Shown here piece after piece: positions 26,571-35,763 of a stretch of 64,000 nucleotides of DNA. Source of the stretch: Bacillota bacterium (lineage in GTDB: Bacteria > Bacillota > UBA4882 > UBA8346). Every line of letters begins with the position of its first letter. Within the stretch, counting starts at the first letter, position 1. The stretch lies in the NCBI GenBank assembly GCA_023410535.1, contig JAEYPR010000011.1, positions 62,001-126,000 on the forward strand. The letters are read 5' to 3'. Under the pieces are notes generated by a model. That model saw nothing but the letters and a program-made list of their open reading frames with translations. It was not told the origin of the DNA and ran no database searches. The position numbers and the translations under genes are program-made.

Positions 26571-26616
26571 AATAGGTCGCGCCGAATTGTTCGGACATTC
26601 ATCCCGCGACATATTT
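26571..26616 (-). promoter_or_regulatory. Conserved dyad element, copy D (upstream of cheB)
   Basis: Minus strand AAATATGTCGC, 25 nt, GCGACC TATTTCG. It has the same layout and the same 25-nt spacing as the copies at 51055 and 58216. Confidence 0.5.
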
Positions 26617-26765
26617 GATTCTTTGTCATGTCTAAGATACTAGTGGTATTTTTCGACACAATTCCGTCTATTCCTGCAATTAAGAATAATTATAGGTAAA
26701 TTCCAGGCAATCCCGGAATTCAACTGGTATTTTGTGCTTACTAACTCACATATCCCGAACAAAGA

Positions 26766-26796
26766 AAACCGCCCCGGGAATCACCCGGAACGGTTT
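26766..26796 (-). terminator. Terminator
   Basis: AAACCG/CGGTTT and inner CCGGG/CCCGG form a two-part stem, followed by TCTTTG on the minus strand. It closes the small exported-protein gene. Confidence 0.7.
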
Positions 26797-26832
26797 ATTT
26801 TCTTTCCAATCATCCCTTTAAAAATTGAATTC

Positions 26833-27411
26833 TTACGGTAAATAGATCCGACGAATTTGGTTGTTCATCCCGTAAAGGACAAAAACCAATTGGTCCTCCT
26901 GCAACCAGTCCGCCACTGACGGCAATGCCGCCTTATCACTGACTTTCATGGTGAAGCGCGCGCCGGTTGACGCCGCTTCCAAGGTGATCGTCAAACTGTC
27001 CGTCTTGCTCCAGCTTTTGATGATACACTCTTCACCGTAATAAAACCCGTTGACCACAACGACTTCACCTCGGGCGTCCAACAACAGTTGCGCCTCGAAG
27101 AACGCGTCGGGCGTCACCGGGAACAACGCGCGGCGCAAGCAAGCCCGGGCATTGCAATAAAACTGAACCCGCTCGGAGAAGCGGTATTGGCGAGTTTGAT
27201 TTTGATTTTTGACCGTGATTTCACGGTCCGAAACCGCGGCGACCTCGCCATATATTTCCCGACAATCCGGTGTCGCAAACCGGATTCTTTGCACCTCGGC
27301 TAAGTTTCCGTAGTAATTGCGAACGACTGTCTGGGTCGCGAAACAGTGGTTACCGAACCCAAGTAATAATATAATGCCGATTATAATGCGCTGCAGGTTT
27401 TTGGTCTTCAT
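26833..27411 (-). CDS. Exported protein of unknown function
   Basis: This 192-residue protein starts with a signal peptide (KTKNLQRIIIGIILLLGFGNHCFA, cleavage likely after residue 25). The mature part is beta-rich with short repeated strand patterns (IYGEVAAVSDREITVKNQ, RYRFSERVQFYC) and three Cys. No catalytic motif is recognised. Its ribosome site, GGAGGGTGA, lies in the 3-prime arm of the pyrG terminator hairpin, so expression may depend on read-through. Confidence 0.6.
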   Translation of the reverse strand: MKTKNLQRIIIGIILLLGFGNHCFATQTVVRNYYGNLAEVQRIRFATPDCREIYGEVAAVSDREITVKNQNQTRQYRFSERVQFYCNARACLRRALFPVTPDAFFEAQLLLDARGEVVVVNGFYYGEECIIKSWSKTDSLTITLEAASTGARFTMKVSDKAALPSVADWLQEDQLVFVLYGMNNQIRRIYLP

Positions 27412-27422
27412 AAAAAATCACC

Positions 27423-27451
27423 CTCCCGTTGTCAGTGTTGACAATCGGGAG
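27423..27451 (-). terminator. pyrG terminator overlapping the next ribosome site
   Basis: CTCCCG/CGGGAG with inner TTGTCA/TGACAA form a stem with one bulged base. On the minus strand GGTGATTTTTT follows. The GGAGGG of the downstream gene is part of the 3-prime arm and flank. Confidence 0.65.
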
Positions 27452-27476
27452 AGTGATCATACATGATGCCGTTATT

Positions 27477-29093
27477 TCATTCGGCATTCCGTTTCGTATA
27501 GTCCAGCGCCGCTTTGACGAAATCGCGAAAGAGCGGTTGCGGACGTTGCGGACGCGACTTAAATTCGGGATGATACTGGGTTGCGACGAACCAAGGATGA
27601 GTGGGCAGCTCGATCACTTCGACCAATTGGCGGTCCGGGAGAATCCCGCTGATCCGCAAGCCCTTCTCTTGCAATTTGGCTAAGAATTCATTATTGACTT
27701 CATAACGGTGGCGATGCCGTTCGTAGATTAATTCCTCGGCATAAGCTTGCTTGGCCAACGTATCGGGAACCAGTCGCACCGGATCGAGGCCCAACCGCAT
27801 CGTTCCACCCATATCCTCAATCTCTTTTTGCTCCGGTAACAGGTCAATCACTTTATACGGCGACACCGGGTCAAACTCCGAAGAGTTGGCGCGGTCAAAG
27901 CCGCAAACGTTTCTTGCAAATTCAATCACCGCACATTGCATACCCAGGCAAATTCCCAGGAAAGGCACATTATTCTCACGCGCCCAGCGGATCGCGGCGA
28001 TTTTCCCTTCGATACCCCGGTTGCCGAAACCGCCGGGGACCAGGACTCCGTCCACCGCGCCGATGACCGCGCCGGCATCATTCGTTTGCTCGATCATTTC
28101 CGAATTAACCCATTTGATCTCCACTTGAGTCTCATGCGCCACGCCACCGTGGCGTAACGCTTCCGCAACGCTTAAGTAGGCATCGGGGAGCGAAACGTAT
28201 TTACCGACGATGGCGATGGTCACTTTTTCCTTCGGCGCCTTAATCTTGGCGACGATCGCCCGCCACTCGGCCAGATCCCGTTCTTTACATTCCAGGTTCA
28301 ACCGTTTGAGCACCAATTGATCCAACCCGGTTTGTTCCAGCAACAACGGCACTTCATAAATGGTCTCCGCATCCAGGTTGGGGATCACGGCTTCTTTATT
28401 AATATCGCAGAAAAGGGCAATCTTCCCTTTCAAGTCATCGGAAATCGGCTGTTGCGAACGGCAAACGATCACATCCGGTTGAATCCCGATCCCACGAAGT
28501 TCTTTCACACTGTGTTGCGTCGGTTTGGTTTTCAGTTCGCTGGCGGCTCCAATAAACGGCATCAGTGTAACATGGATATACATCACGTCATCACGACCGA
28601 CATCATTTTTGAGTTGGCGAATCGCTTCCAGGAACGGCAAACTCTCAATATCGCCGACCGTGCCGCCGACTTCAACGATGACCACTTGAGCTTGGCTTTC
28701 TTTGGCGACCCGCATCACCCGATCTTTAATCTCATTGGTGATATGCGGAATGACCTGAACCGTGCCGCCCAAATAATCGCCTTTCCGTTCTTTGGTGATT
28801 ACCGACCAATAAATCTTACCGGTGGTCACATTATTGCTTTTACTCAGATTCACATCAATAAAACGTTCATAGTGACCGAGATCAAGGTCGGTCTCGGCGC
28901 CATCATCGGTCACAAACACTTCACCGTGTTGATAAGGGCTCATGGTGCCCGGATCGACATTGATATAGGGATCCAATTTGACGACAGAGACCGATACGCC
29001 TCTGGATTTAAGCAAACACCCTAATGACGCCGCAGTGATTCCCTTGCCCAGCGAAGAAACAACTCCACCGGTAATAAAGATAAATTTCGTCAT
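27477..29093 (-). CDS. pyrG: CTP synthase
   Basis: This is full length at 538 residues. The N-terminal synthetase domain has GGVVSSLGKGITAASLG. The C-terminal class I glutamine amidotransferase has the nucleophile in FLGICLGMQCAVIEFARN and the catalytic His in YHPEFKS. It makes CTP from UTP, ATP and glutamine. The ATG at 29093 follows AGGAGG. It is probably its own transcription unit; repeat R3 copy 1 lies just upstream. Confidence 0.98.
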   Translation of the reverse strand: MTKFIFITGGVVSSLGKGITAASLGCLLKSRGVSVSVVKLDPYINVDPGTMSPYQHGEVFVTDDGAETDLDLGHYERFIDVNLSKSNNVTTGKIYWSVITKERKGDYLGGTVQVIPHITNEIKDRVMRVAKESQAQVVIVEVGGTVGDIESLPFLEAIRQLKNDVGRDDVMYIHVTLMPFIGAASELKTKPTQHSVKELRGIGIQPDVIVCRSQQPISDDLKGKIALFCDINKEAVIPNLDAETIYEVPLLLEQTGLDQLVLKRLNLECKERDLAEWRAIVAKIKAPKEKVTIAIVGKYVSLPDAYLSVAEALRHGGVAHETQVEIKWVNSEMIEQTNDAGAVIGAVDGVLVPGGFGNRGIEGKIAAIRWARENNVPFLGICLGMQCAVIEFARNVCGFDRANSSEFDPVSPYKVIDLLPEQKEIEDMGGTMRLGLDPVRLVPDTLAKQAYAEELIYERHRHRYEVNNEFLAKLQEKGLRISGILPDRQLVEVIELPTHPWFVATQYHPEFKSRPQRPQPLFRDFVKAALDYTKRNAE

Positions 29094-29161
29094 AATAATC
29101 CTCCTACATATAATGCTTCGTGGCCCAATGTCACCCGACCATAACCGTAGTGACGTGGACG

Positions 29162-29255
29162 ACTACTTAGAAAATAGCTTCGACCCCTATGTCGCTCCAC
29201 CTAGCCTCATTTTCTTAATCGCTTGCGCGAGCGGAAGCTAGCGTGGACGACTATC
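29162..29255 (+). repeat. Dispersed repeat R3, copy 1
   Basis: The segment from ACTACTTAGAAAATAGCTTC to GAAGCTAGCGTGGACGACTA matches the minus strand of 30555-30641, apart from a 6-9 bp length difference in the middle. It includes an inner TAGCTTC/GAAGCTA stem and CGCTTGCGCGAGCGG. GTGGACGACTA occurs at both borders of this copy (29155-29165 and 29243-29253). Confidence 0.8.
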
Positions 29256-29284
29256 GAAAAACATCAAAACAATTTTAGCGATAA

Positions 29285-30007
29285 TCACTCCGTAGCTTGC
29301 GGTTCATCATATTTATCCCAAATCGCTCCGAATCCCGAATCGAGTACATAAATCATTAAACCACCGTATAAGAAGAGTAAAAACAAGAACAACGTACTTA
29401 CGACCAACAAAACTCCTAAAAACAGATTCAACCAAAAACTCAACCCAAAGTTATCAAGAATTAAAATAAAGGTCTTCTGAATTGTCTTCTTAATCCCGTA
29501 GCCTAAATAAATTAACGGGTGAAAAAAGAATGGCATCATGGCGCCAAATAACAAACAATAAAGGGAAAACAGTCCGGAGATCTTTAAAAGCAAGTTTTGA
29601 CTGGGAACAGCCGTTACAATGTTAAACACAAACAAGGTATTGGCAATCCACAACAAGCCGTTAATCCCCGCCGCACGGAGGTAGACCGTTTTAAAAATAT
29701 TAATAAACGTTTTAAACGTGGGGTAGCCCTCTTTGCGCTGTTGGTAAAAACCATACAAGGTGGCGGTTAACGGGCCTAATAGCAACGCGTTCACAGCAGT
29801 GACCGCCAGCATTCCCAAAACAACAGATCCGCCGTTACTTTTTTGACTGTTGATCATTAAGATCGGGGAAGCCGCAAAAATCATGAGCAAATAACCAATT
29901 TGCCAGATCAGACTGATTAAAAAGGTAAATCCGATCGATTGATAGGCTTCGACAAAACTTTTTTTCAGTACCTTACCTAAGGTCGGAAATAAGGGTAACT
30001 TCTTCAT
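29285..30007 (-). CDS. Integral membrane protein, YesL/DUF624-like
   Basis: This 240-residue protein has about five membrane segments. FKTFINIFKTVYLRAAGINGLLW and the loop IKKTIQKTFILILDNFGLSFW resemble the DUF624/YesL family, which is often near sugar-ABC and YesMN genes. The molecular role is unknown. The ATG at 30007 is preceded by AAGGAGG; an ATG six codons earlier lacks a site. It stands alone. Confidence 0.65.
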   Translation of the reverse strand: MKKLPLFPTLGKVLKKSFVEAYQSIGFTFLISLIWQIGYLLMIFAASPILMINSQKSNGGSVVLGMLAVTAVNALLLGPLTATLYGFYQQRKEGYPTFKTFINIFKTVYLRAAGINGLLWIANTLFVFNIVTAVPSQNLLLKISGLFSLYCLLFGAMMPFFFHPLIYLGYGIKKTIQKTFILILDNFGLSFWLNLFLGVLLVVSTLFLFLLFLYGGLMIYVLDSGFGAIWDKYDEPQATE

Positions 30008-30165
30008 CGGGGGCCTCCTTCCCAATACATAAATTGATCGTTAGATTCGTTCCAGAACCGAAACTCCCAACAACAAACCACGTTCTAAAACATAATGTAA
30101 AGCTGAGCCAAAACCGGCATAAATTTTTTCAAGATTGATTATCGGCAACCGGAGTTAACCAAGAA

Positions 30166-30189
30166 GAAAGGTCACCGAAGTGACCTTTC
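30166..30189 (-). terminator. Terminator of the FmdB-type gene
   Basis: On the minus strand GAAAGGTCAC pairs with GTGACCTTTC around a TTCG tetraloop, followed by TTCTT. Confidence 0.85.
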
Positions 30190-30190
30190 G

Positions 30191-30427
30191 TTACGAGGCT
30201 TTGCTATCATTTTTTGGAGAGGCGGAACTACTGCCGGAGTTGTCGGCAGAAGCTTTGCGAGAGTCTGTAATATAGAAGCCAGACCCTTTGAAGATGATGT
30301 TGCTGTTTTGGCTAATTAAGCGGCGAACTTCACTCTTGCATTTCGGGCATTCCGTAAGCGAGGTGTTGATACTGTGAAATGTCTCAAAAACGCCACATTT
30401 TTCACAGAAATATTCGTACGTTGGCAT
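30191..30427 (-). CDS. FmdB-family zinc-ribbon protein
   Basis: This 78-residue protein is the typical FmdB/CxxC_CxxC_SSSS type. It begins MPTYEYFCEKCGVFE, has a second CPKCKSEVRRLIS pair, then GSGFYITD and a low-complexity Ser-rich tail. Such proteins are widespread and of unknown function, often called putative regulatory proteins. A UUCG-capped terminator closes the gene. Confidence 0.9.
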   Translation of the reverse strand: MPTYEYFCEKCGVFETFHSINTSLTECPKCKSEVRRLISQNSNIIFKGSGFYITDSRKASADNSGSSSASPKNDSKAS

Positions 30428-30554
30428 GGCTTCACCTCCTTAAAACTTACCAATAATATTAAATATTACGGGAAAGCAACTTAAATGTCAAGGGACGACC
30501 AAGTTAAAAATATGAATTAAAAAACCAATTCGGCAAATTAAGCGCAACGAATTT

Positions 30555-30641
30555 CCTAGATAGTCGTCCACGCTAGCTTCCGCTCGCGCAAGCGAATTAT
30601 GAGTGGGGCGACATAGCCATCGAAGCTATTTTCTAGGTAGT
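30555..30641 (-). repeat. Dispersed repeat R3, copy 2
   Basis: This inverted copy of 29162-29255 is 87 bp long. Its first bases (ACTACCTAG) contain the stop codon of the small membrane-protein gene ending at 30633. Confidence 0.8.
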
Positions 30642-30908
30642 TATTAAACCGCGCCCGGCGCCAAACCAATATAATATCGCTAAAGTCAATGCAAAAAAGA
30701 TCATTAAATTCAAGACCAGCGCCAGTCCGGGATAAGCTCGCCGTATCAATATCCGAATCCCGCCCAAGATGACGAGAACGGGCCAATACTGACGGAAGTA
30801 CCACCCGTAGCTTATTAACCAATGCTCCGGAAGCAAGTTTAAATTTTTGACAAGCCAGAACAGCCCGATGATTACGAGTACTAGCCCCAGTAGGGACGGT
30901 TTTCTCAC
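30633..30908 (-). CDS. Small membrane protein, LiaF-N/DUF5668-like
   Basis: This 91-residue protein has three hydrophobic segments (GLVLVIIGLFWLVKNL, YWPVLVILGGIRIL, LVLNLMIFFALTLAILYWF). The pattern WPvLvIlgGi is typical of LiaF-type transmembrane regions (DUF5668). A GTG at 30908 overlaps the stop of the radical SAM gene by 4 bp (GTGA), with GGAGGG as ribosome site, so the two are coupled. The last residues and stop come from repeat R3, so the native C-terminus may have been replaced. Confidence 0.6.
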   Translation of the reverse strand: MRKPSLLGLVLVIIGLFWLVKNLNLLPEHWLISYGWYFRQYWPVLVILGGIRILIRRAYPGLALVLNLMIFFALTLAILYWFGAGRGLITT

Positions 30909-32638
30909 CTGAATCCCTCCAATCGATGGGTTGTCACCGCGTTGCCGCGATAAACAAAAAGATAAAGGGATGCCATTGCCGATTGCCCTGCCGTTACCGG
31001 ATCAGCTTCCAACGGATCGATCTCAAACTGAACAAACAATACCCGTCGCTGAATCTCCCGGATGGAGCGACCGTCCCAGTCCGGAATATAGCGTTCCCGG
31101 TTGGCCTCATTTTGCCAAAAAGTATAACCTAGCTTTTGCAAGTCGGCATGACCCACTCCGGTCCACTCCGGCAATTCGATCATGCGTTCCGTTTTCAACA
31201 AGTCAAATTTTAAAAGGTTCCGGATCACCTTGGTCTCGCCGGAAGTCGTCTCGTAAAACCGGAGTAGGTATTGATAGAGGTCGCGGCTTTTATGCGCTAT
31301 CCGGTCCAGACCGTGCGATTTCCACCACGTGCCAAACTCCTCAAAAAAACGGAACGGACGACGGTACTGTTGGAAGAACCATTCCACCGACAACTGAAAA
31401 TGACCGGAATTGTAGTACCGTCCGAGCAAATCTTCGATTACTTTTAACCGTAGCAGCTCAGCATAGCCGATCCAACGGTTCGCCAACACTTCGTAAGGCG
31501 CCTCCGGGGTATATTGGTAGCCGTATTCCGCGGCCCGTTGCCGAATGCCTGAACCGTGCAGCAGCTTCAAAAAACCTAATTGCAGGCGGTGCGGCCGCAG
31601 TTGCAAAACATCATCCACCGTTTTCCCGAAGGTTTGATAGTCCTCACCCGGCAAACCGGCAATCAGATCCAGATGGACAAAGACATTGCTCCGGCGGATC
31701 AAACGGTGAATATTTTGGCTAACTTTCTCAAAATCCATTTTCCGCTGGATTGCGGTCAGTGTGGCTGGATGAGTCGACTGAATCCCGGCCTCCACCTGAA
31801 ACAATCCCGGCGGCGCCGCTGCTAATAACTCCAGTGACTCCTCGTCCAACAATTCGGCGACAATTTCAAAATGAAAGTTAGTCTGTCCGCCCTGTTCAAG
31901 CAGAAAACGCCATAACGCTTTCGCGCGCTCGGGATGGCAATTGAACGAGCGGTCGACAAATTTAATCTGGCCGATTCCCGCTTGGATAAAACGGAGCAAT
32001 TCCGCTTTGACCCGTTCCAAATCCCAGTACCGCACACCGTGCTCATTGGCGGAGAGACAATATTGGCAGTGATACGGACAACCGCGCGATGTTTCATAAT
32101 AAACCATCTTCTCCCGGAACGGGGCTAAGTCGTCCGGATAGGGAAAGGCCAATTGATTGAGATCGGCAATTTGCGGCCGGGGCGGATTTTGAACGATCTC
32201 CCGACCCGAGCGGTAAACCAATCCCAGAATACTCGCCCAGCGCGGTTCGGTCGAACCGTACTCCCGCAGCCATTCCGCGAAGGTCAGCTCGCCTTCGCCG
32301 ACGACAATCTGATCAATCCAAGGGTGATCCCGCAAGAGCCCGACCGGGTCTTCCCAAACTTCCGGGCCGCCCAGGACGATGATGGTCTCCGGGGCGACCA
32401 GCTTTAACCAATGGCTAATCGCTAAGGTTTGAGCCAGGTTCCAAATGTTGCAGGAGAACGCTACGACCTCAGCCCGTTCCGAATAGATCTCGCCGCTGAT
32501 CCAATGCAAATCTTGATTGATGTTATATTCCGACAATGCCAAACCGGGAAACTGTTTGCGGCAATATTGATAGATTGACCAGATCCCCAAAGGAGTATGA
32601 ACATATTTGGCGTTGAGCGTGGTCAGTAGTATTTTCAT
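30905..32638 (-). CDS. B12-binding domain radical SAM protein (DUF4080 type)
   Basis: This 577-residue protein has an N-terminal cobalamin-binding-like Rossmann domain (LLTTLNAKYVHTPLGIWSIYQYC, VLGGPEVWEDP, VVGEGELTFAEWL). The radical SAM core carries the cluster motif CPYHCQYC in ETSRGCPYHCQYCLS, and VFVHLDLIAGLPGEDYQTF lies further on. A C-terminal region of about 200 residues corresponds to DUF4080. Members probably do methyl transfer or other radical chemistry on unknown substrates. The small LiaF-like gene is translationally coupled behind it. Confidence 0.9.
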   Translation of the reverse strand: MKILLTTLNAKYVHTPLGIWSIYQYCRKQFPGLALSEYNINQDLHWISGEIYSERAEVVAFSCNIWNLAQTLAISHWLKLVAPETIIVLGGPEVWEDPVGLLRDHPWIDQIVVGEGELTFAEWLREYGSTEPRWASILGLVYRSGREIVQNPPRPQIADLNQLAFPYPDDLAPFREKMVYYETSRGCPYHCQYCLSANEHGVRYWDLERVKAELLRFIQAGIGQIKFVDRSFNCHPERAKALWRFLLEQGGQTNFHFEIVAELLDEESLELLAAAPPGLFQVEAGIQSTHPATLTAIQRKMDFEKVSQNIHRLIRRSNVFVHLDLIAGLPGEDYQTFGKTVDDVLQLRPHRLQLGFLKLLHGSGIRQRAAEYGYQYTPEAPYEVLANRWIGYAELLRLKVIEDLLGRYYNSGHFQLSVEWFFQQYRRPFRFFEEFGTWWKSHGLDRIAHKSRDLYQYLLRFYETTSGETKVIRNLLKFDLLKTERMIELPEWTGVGHADLQKLGYTFWQNEANRERYIPDWDGRSIREIQRRVLFVQFEIDPLEADPVTAGQSAMASLYLFVYRGNAVTTHRLEGFR

Positions 32639-32867
32639 TAATCCGCTACTCTCTTGATTCCAAATTTTAAAACGCCTCGTTATCGCTACGCTTTAGTATT
32701 TACCATGAAAGAATAGATTCCTGCTCCAAAATTTAAAAACCATACCATGAGCTGTCCTGCTTTTAACGCTGTTTTAACAATCAACCGGTTTCACGGTGAC
32801 AGGAATGACCTTCCCGGCGTCGAATTCCATAGGGTTGGTTCAAAATTCGTCAAATTGAGGTCTTGTG

Positions 32868-33701
32868 ATGTTTATCGATTGCCATACTCATGCCTTTGCC
32901 GATAAGATTGCCGAAAAAGCCGTGGCGCAACTGATTAACTATTACCATATCCCCACCGATTTTCATGGTACGCTAAGCGAGTTGCTGCAATTGGGCGATC
33001 AAGCCGCCCTCGACGCCCTTATCCTCCTTGTTGCCGCGACCAAACCGGAACAGGTCAAACCGGCCAATGACTATATTCTTTCCATCGCCAGCCTGTCTCA
33101 GCAAGCGTTGCAGACGATCAGCGGGATCAACACGCCGCCCCGGATCATCCCCTTTGGCACGTATCATCCCGCCGACCCCAACTGGTTGGCTGAGATTGAA
33201 CGGCTCCGGACCGCCGGCTTCAACGGCATCAAACTTCATCCCGAATTTCAGGGGATCGATTTGGGATCGCCCGAATTAAACCCGTTTTTCGAGGAAGTCT
33301 GTAATGATTTTGTTTTGATGATCCACATGGGAGATCCGGTGAAGACTCCGGCCAATTATAGCACGCCCCAGAAATTGGCGGCAATTTTGGACCGCTTCCC
33401 GAAACTGCGAGTCATTGCGGCGCATATGGGAGGGTATTGTTTTTGGGAAGAAGCGTTGGCGGCTTTGGCCGGACGCGAAGTATACCTGGATACCTCAAGC
33501 ACGCTTTCGTATATCGACCGGGGGTTGCTGCGGCAGTTAATTGACAAACACGGTACCGACCGGATCCTTTTCGGAAGTGACTATCCCTTAAAATCACCCC
33601 GGCAAGAGCTGGAATTATTCCAGCAGATTGACTGGTTAACCGGTACCGAACGGGCGAAAATTCTCGGCCAAAACTGTGCCGCGCTGCTTGGGGTGAAATA
33701 G
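32868..33701 (+). CDS. Amidohydrolase-2 family metal-dependent hydrolase
   Basis: This 277-residue TIM-barrel protein has the metal motif FIDCHTHAF (HxH), the Lys/His pair in GIKLHPEFQG, IHMGD, the H in VIAAHMGGY and the final Asp in FGSDYPLKSP. This matches the amidohydrolase-2 family (decarboxylases and hydrolases of cyclic or aromatic acids). The substrate is unknown. The ATG at 32868 follows GAGGTC; a GTG one codon before is an alternative. It stands alone, divergent from the radical SAM gene. Confidence 0.85.
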   Translation: MFIDCHTHAFADKIAEKAVAQLINYYHIPTDFHGTLSELLQLGDQAALDALILLVAATKPEQVKPANDYILSIASLSQQALQTISGINTPPRIIPFGTYHPADPNWLAEIERLRTAGFNGIKLHPEFQGIDLGSPELNPFFEEVCNDFVLMIHMGDPVKTPANYSTPQKLAAILDRFPKLRVIAAHMGGYCFWEEALAALAGREVYLDTSSTLSYIDRGLLRQLIDKHGTDRILFGSDYPLKSPRQELELFQQIDWLTGTERAKILGQNCAALLGVK

Positions 33702-33713
33702 TATATAATCAAA

Positions 33714-33733
33714 AACCCCGGCAATCCGGGGTT
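33714..33733 (-). terminator. Terminator between convergent genes
   Basis: AACCCCGG pairs with CCGGGGTT around a 4-nt loop. The T-run (TTTTTGATT) lies on the minus strand, so it mainly serves the EAL-HDOD gene. Confidence 0.8.
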
Positions 33734-33752
33734 GCGATGACAGCGGTCTTAT

Positions 33753-34982
33753 TTACGAAACCTGAAAACCGCTCACTGCGGTGAAAATTTTGGTGTGTTC
33801 CAAGGCGTCGTTATAGATCCCCGGCAGCTGGGATTCCCGCAGTTGCAGGGTGACGGTTTTCCGAAGCACTTGCGGCCAATCGCCTTTTTCATAGGCTAAG
33901 ACCAGTGTCAAAATATCCAAATAAATCCCTTTTTGTCCCAGTAACGCTTCTTTTATGGTTTCGGAGATCGGCAATTCCACCAGGATTTCTTCCATCGGCC
34001 GGCCGATAAAGGTGTCGATCATGGAAAACAAACCCATCAAGAACAGCTCCGAACTGCGGGTCTCTAGTCCCACCAACGGCGCTAACAGCTCCGCAAACCG
34101 CGCCCGAAAGATCGAACTGACCACCAGTTCGTCCGGCCGGTCCTGCGCCAAGCCTCGAATCGCCACCAAGGAGATCCATTTAATGGCTTCCTTTAGGCCC
34201 AGCAAAACAACGGCTTGCCGCACCGATTGAATGCGGGTTCGAAAACCAAAGGCCGCAGAGTTGATGAATTTCAACAGTTTATAAGTTAGGGATAGATCTT
34301 GTTTGATTAAGGTTTCCACCCGGTCAAAGTCGGGAACACTCTGGCTCAATTCCCGCAAAACGCGTAAATAATTTACTTTATAACCCGGGATATCGGTTCC
34401 GGTGATCACCACCGGTTTACTGAAGAAATAACCCTGGAAATAAGAATACCCCATCTCCACCGCTTCTTCAAATTCCTGACGGGTCTCCACCTTTTCGGCG
34501 ACGAATTTAAGCGGCCGGTTACAGAAACGACGCAACAAATCGTGCCGTTCCGCGGTGGTCGTTGCCATAAAATCTACCTTGATCATATCCGCCAATTCAA
34601 TCAACGGAATAATCTCGTCTTTAAACACAAAATCATCCATTACCAAGGTATAGCCGAGTTGTTTCAAACGTTGGCAGGCGATAACCGTTTCCGGATCAGC
34701 CATCACATTTTCCAAAATCTCCACCATCACAATATCTTTCGGGAGAATCGCCGGAGTTTCGTTACGTAAGAGGTTTTGGGTAAAATTAATGAAAGCCCGT
34801 TTTTTTCCAACCAAGGCGTCGATTCCGATGATTAAGAAACTATTGGCGATCACCGTCGAGGTTGCTTGATCGCCGTCGGGGTTACAGTAAAAATTATCGT
34901 ATCCGGACCGAAATAATAATTCATAGCCAAAGACTTTCAATTGCCGATCAAAAATAGGCTGTCTCGCTACAAATACATCCAT
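33753..34982 (-). CDS. EAL-HDOD signalling protein (YuxH-like)
   Basis: Residues 1-200 form an EAL-type domain with YELLF at the EAL position, the Asn in AFINFTQN, VEILEN, MDDFVF, IKVDF, AEKVET and YFQGYFFSKP. Residues about 205-390 form an HDOD domain (LSLTYKLLKFINSAAFG). The metal ligands of a cyclic-di-GMP phosphodiesterase are mostly kept, but the DDFGTG loop reads DDFVFK. The enzyme may therefore be inactive and act as a c-di-GMP-responsive scaffold, as proposed for this family. The ATG at 34982 follows AAGGAG. Confidence 0.9.
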   Translation of the reverse strand: MDVFVARQPIFDRQLKVFGYELLFRSGYDNFYCNPDGDQATSTVIANSFLIIGIDALVGKKRAFINFTQNLLRNETPAILPKDIVMVEILENVMADPETVIACQRLKQLGYTLVMDDFVFKDEIIPLIELADMIKVDFMATTTAERHDLLRRFCNRPLKFVAEKVETRQEFEEAVEMGYSYFQGYFFSKPVVITGTDIPGYKVNYLRVLRELSQSVPDFDRVETLIKQDLSLTYKLLKFINSAAFGFRTRIQSVRQAVVLLGLKEAIKWISLVAIRGLAQDRPDELVVSSIFRARFAELLAPLVGLETRSSELFLMGLFSMIDTFIGRPMEEILVELPISETIKEALLGQKGIYLDILTLVLAYEKGDWPQVLRKTVTLQLRESQLPGIYNDALEHTKIFTAVSGFQVS

Positions 34983-35156
34983 CGTCTAAACTCCTTATCG
35001 ATTCTAAAAGCAATCATCCTTCTTTGGGAGTGGATTTTACTCATAACTTCCCTCTATCTTTTATCGTCAGATTAAAAAAAATCTGTATACTTCTTTCAGA
35101 AAAAAATCAGAATTTTACAAAACAATCAATATTTGTCGCTTCAATTCCAACAAAAA

Positions 35157-35181
35157 GACTGCCAACCGAAGATTAGCAGCC
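35157..35181 (-). terminator. Terminator of the lysC-apt unit
   Basis: On the minus strand GGCTGCTAA pairs with TTGGCAGTC around a TTCG-containing loop, followed by TTTTTG. Confidence 0.75.
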
Positions 35182-35223
35182 TGTTTTTTCTTGTCGTTTT
35201 TTATGTTAACAATAGTTTCCCGA

Positions 35224-35748
35224 TTATTCCTCGTCTTCATAGTGGACCAGACTCAACACGTCATATCCTTGTAACCGTTCTCGGCCTTTTAACGCATCCA
35301 ATTCAATAATAAACGCAAATCCGGCAATGATCCCGCCGAGTCGTTTTACTAACTCCGCCGTAGCCACGATAGTTCCGCCGGTTGCCAAGAGATCGTCGAC
35401 AATCAGTACGCGTTGGCCGGGTTGGATCGCATCTTGATGAATCTCCAATGTATCTTGACCATATTCGAGATCATAAGTAATCGACTCTTTCGCCGCCGGC
35501 AGCTTCCCCGGTTTCCGGACCAAAACAAATCCGATGCCCAATTTATATGCTAACGGCGCGCCAAAGATAAAACCCCGGGACTCGGCTCCCACGATCACGT
35601 CGGGTTTCGTGGGACGAAAGTGCGTGTCAAACGTGTCAATTACATATCGAAACGCCTGCTCATCCTTTAAGAGCGTCGTAATATCCTTAAAACTAATTCC
35701 CGGCTTGGGGAAATCAGGTACTTCCCGAATTAATGATCGTAAATCCAT
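35224..35748 (-). CDS. apt: Adenine phosphoribosyltransferase
   Basis: This 174-residue type I phosphoribosyltransferase starts DLRSLIREVPDFPKPGISFKDITTLL and has the PRPP motif VLIVDDLLATGGT. It salvages adenine to AMP with PRPP. The length and the GAESRGFIFG segment are typical. It starts 15 bp after the lysC stop, behind GGGAGG, so it is co-transcribed with lysC. This pairing has no obvious pathway logic. Confidence 0.96.
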   Translation of the reverse strand: MDLRSLIREVPDFPKPGISFKDITTLLKDEQAFRYVIDTFDTHFRPTKPDVIVGAESRGFIFGAPLAYKLGIGFVLVRKPGKLPAAKESITYDLEYGQDTLEIHQDAIQPGQRVLIVDDLLATGGTIVATAELVKRLGGIIAGFAFIIELDALKGRERLQGYDVLSLVHYEDEE

Positions 35749-35763
35749 CTTCTTTTCCTCCCT

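Noticed and set aside
30931..31722. 263-codon plus-strand frame antisense to the radical SAM gene
   Set aside because: No ribosome site, and its composition reflects the complement of the real gene with full family motifs.
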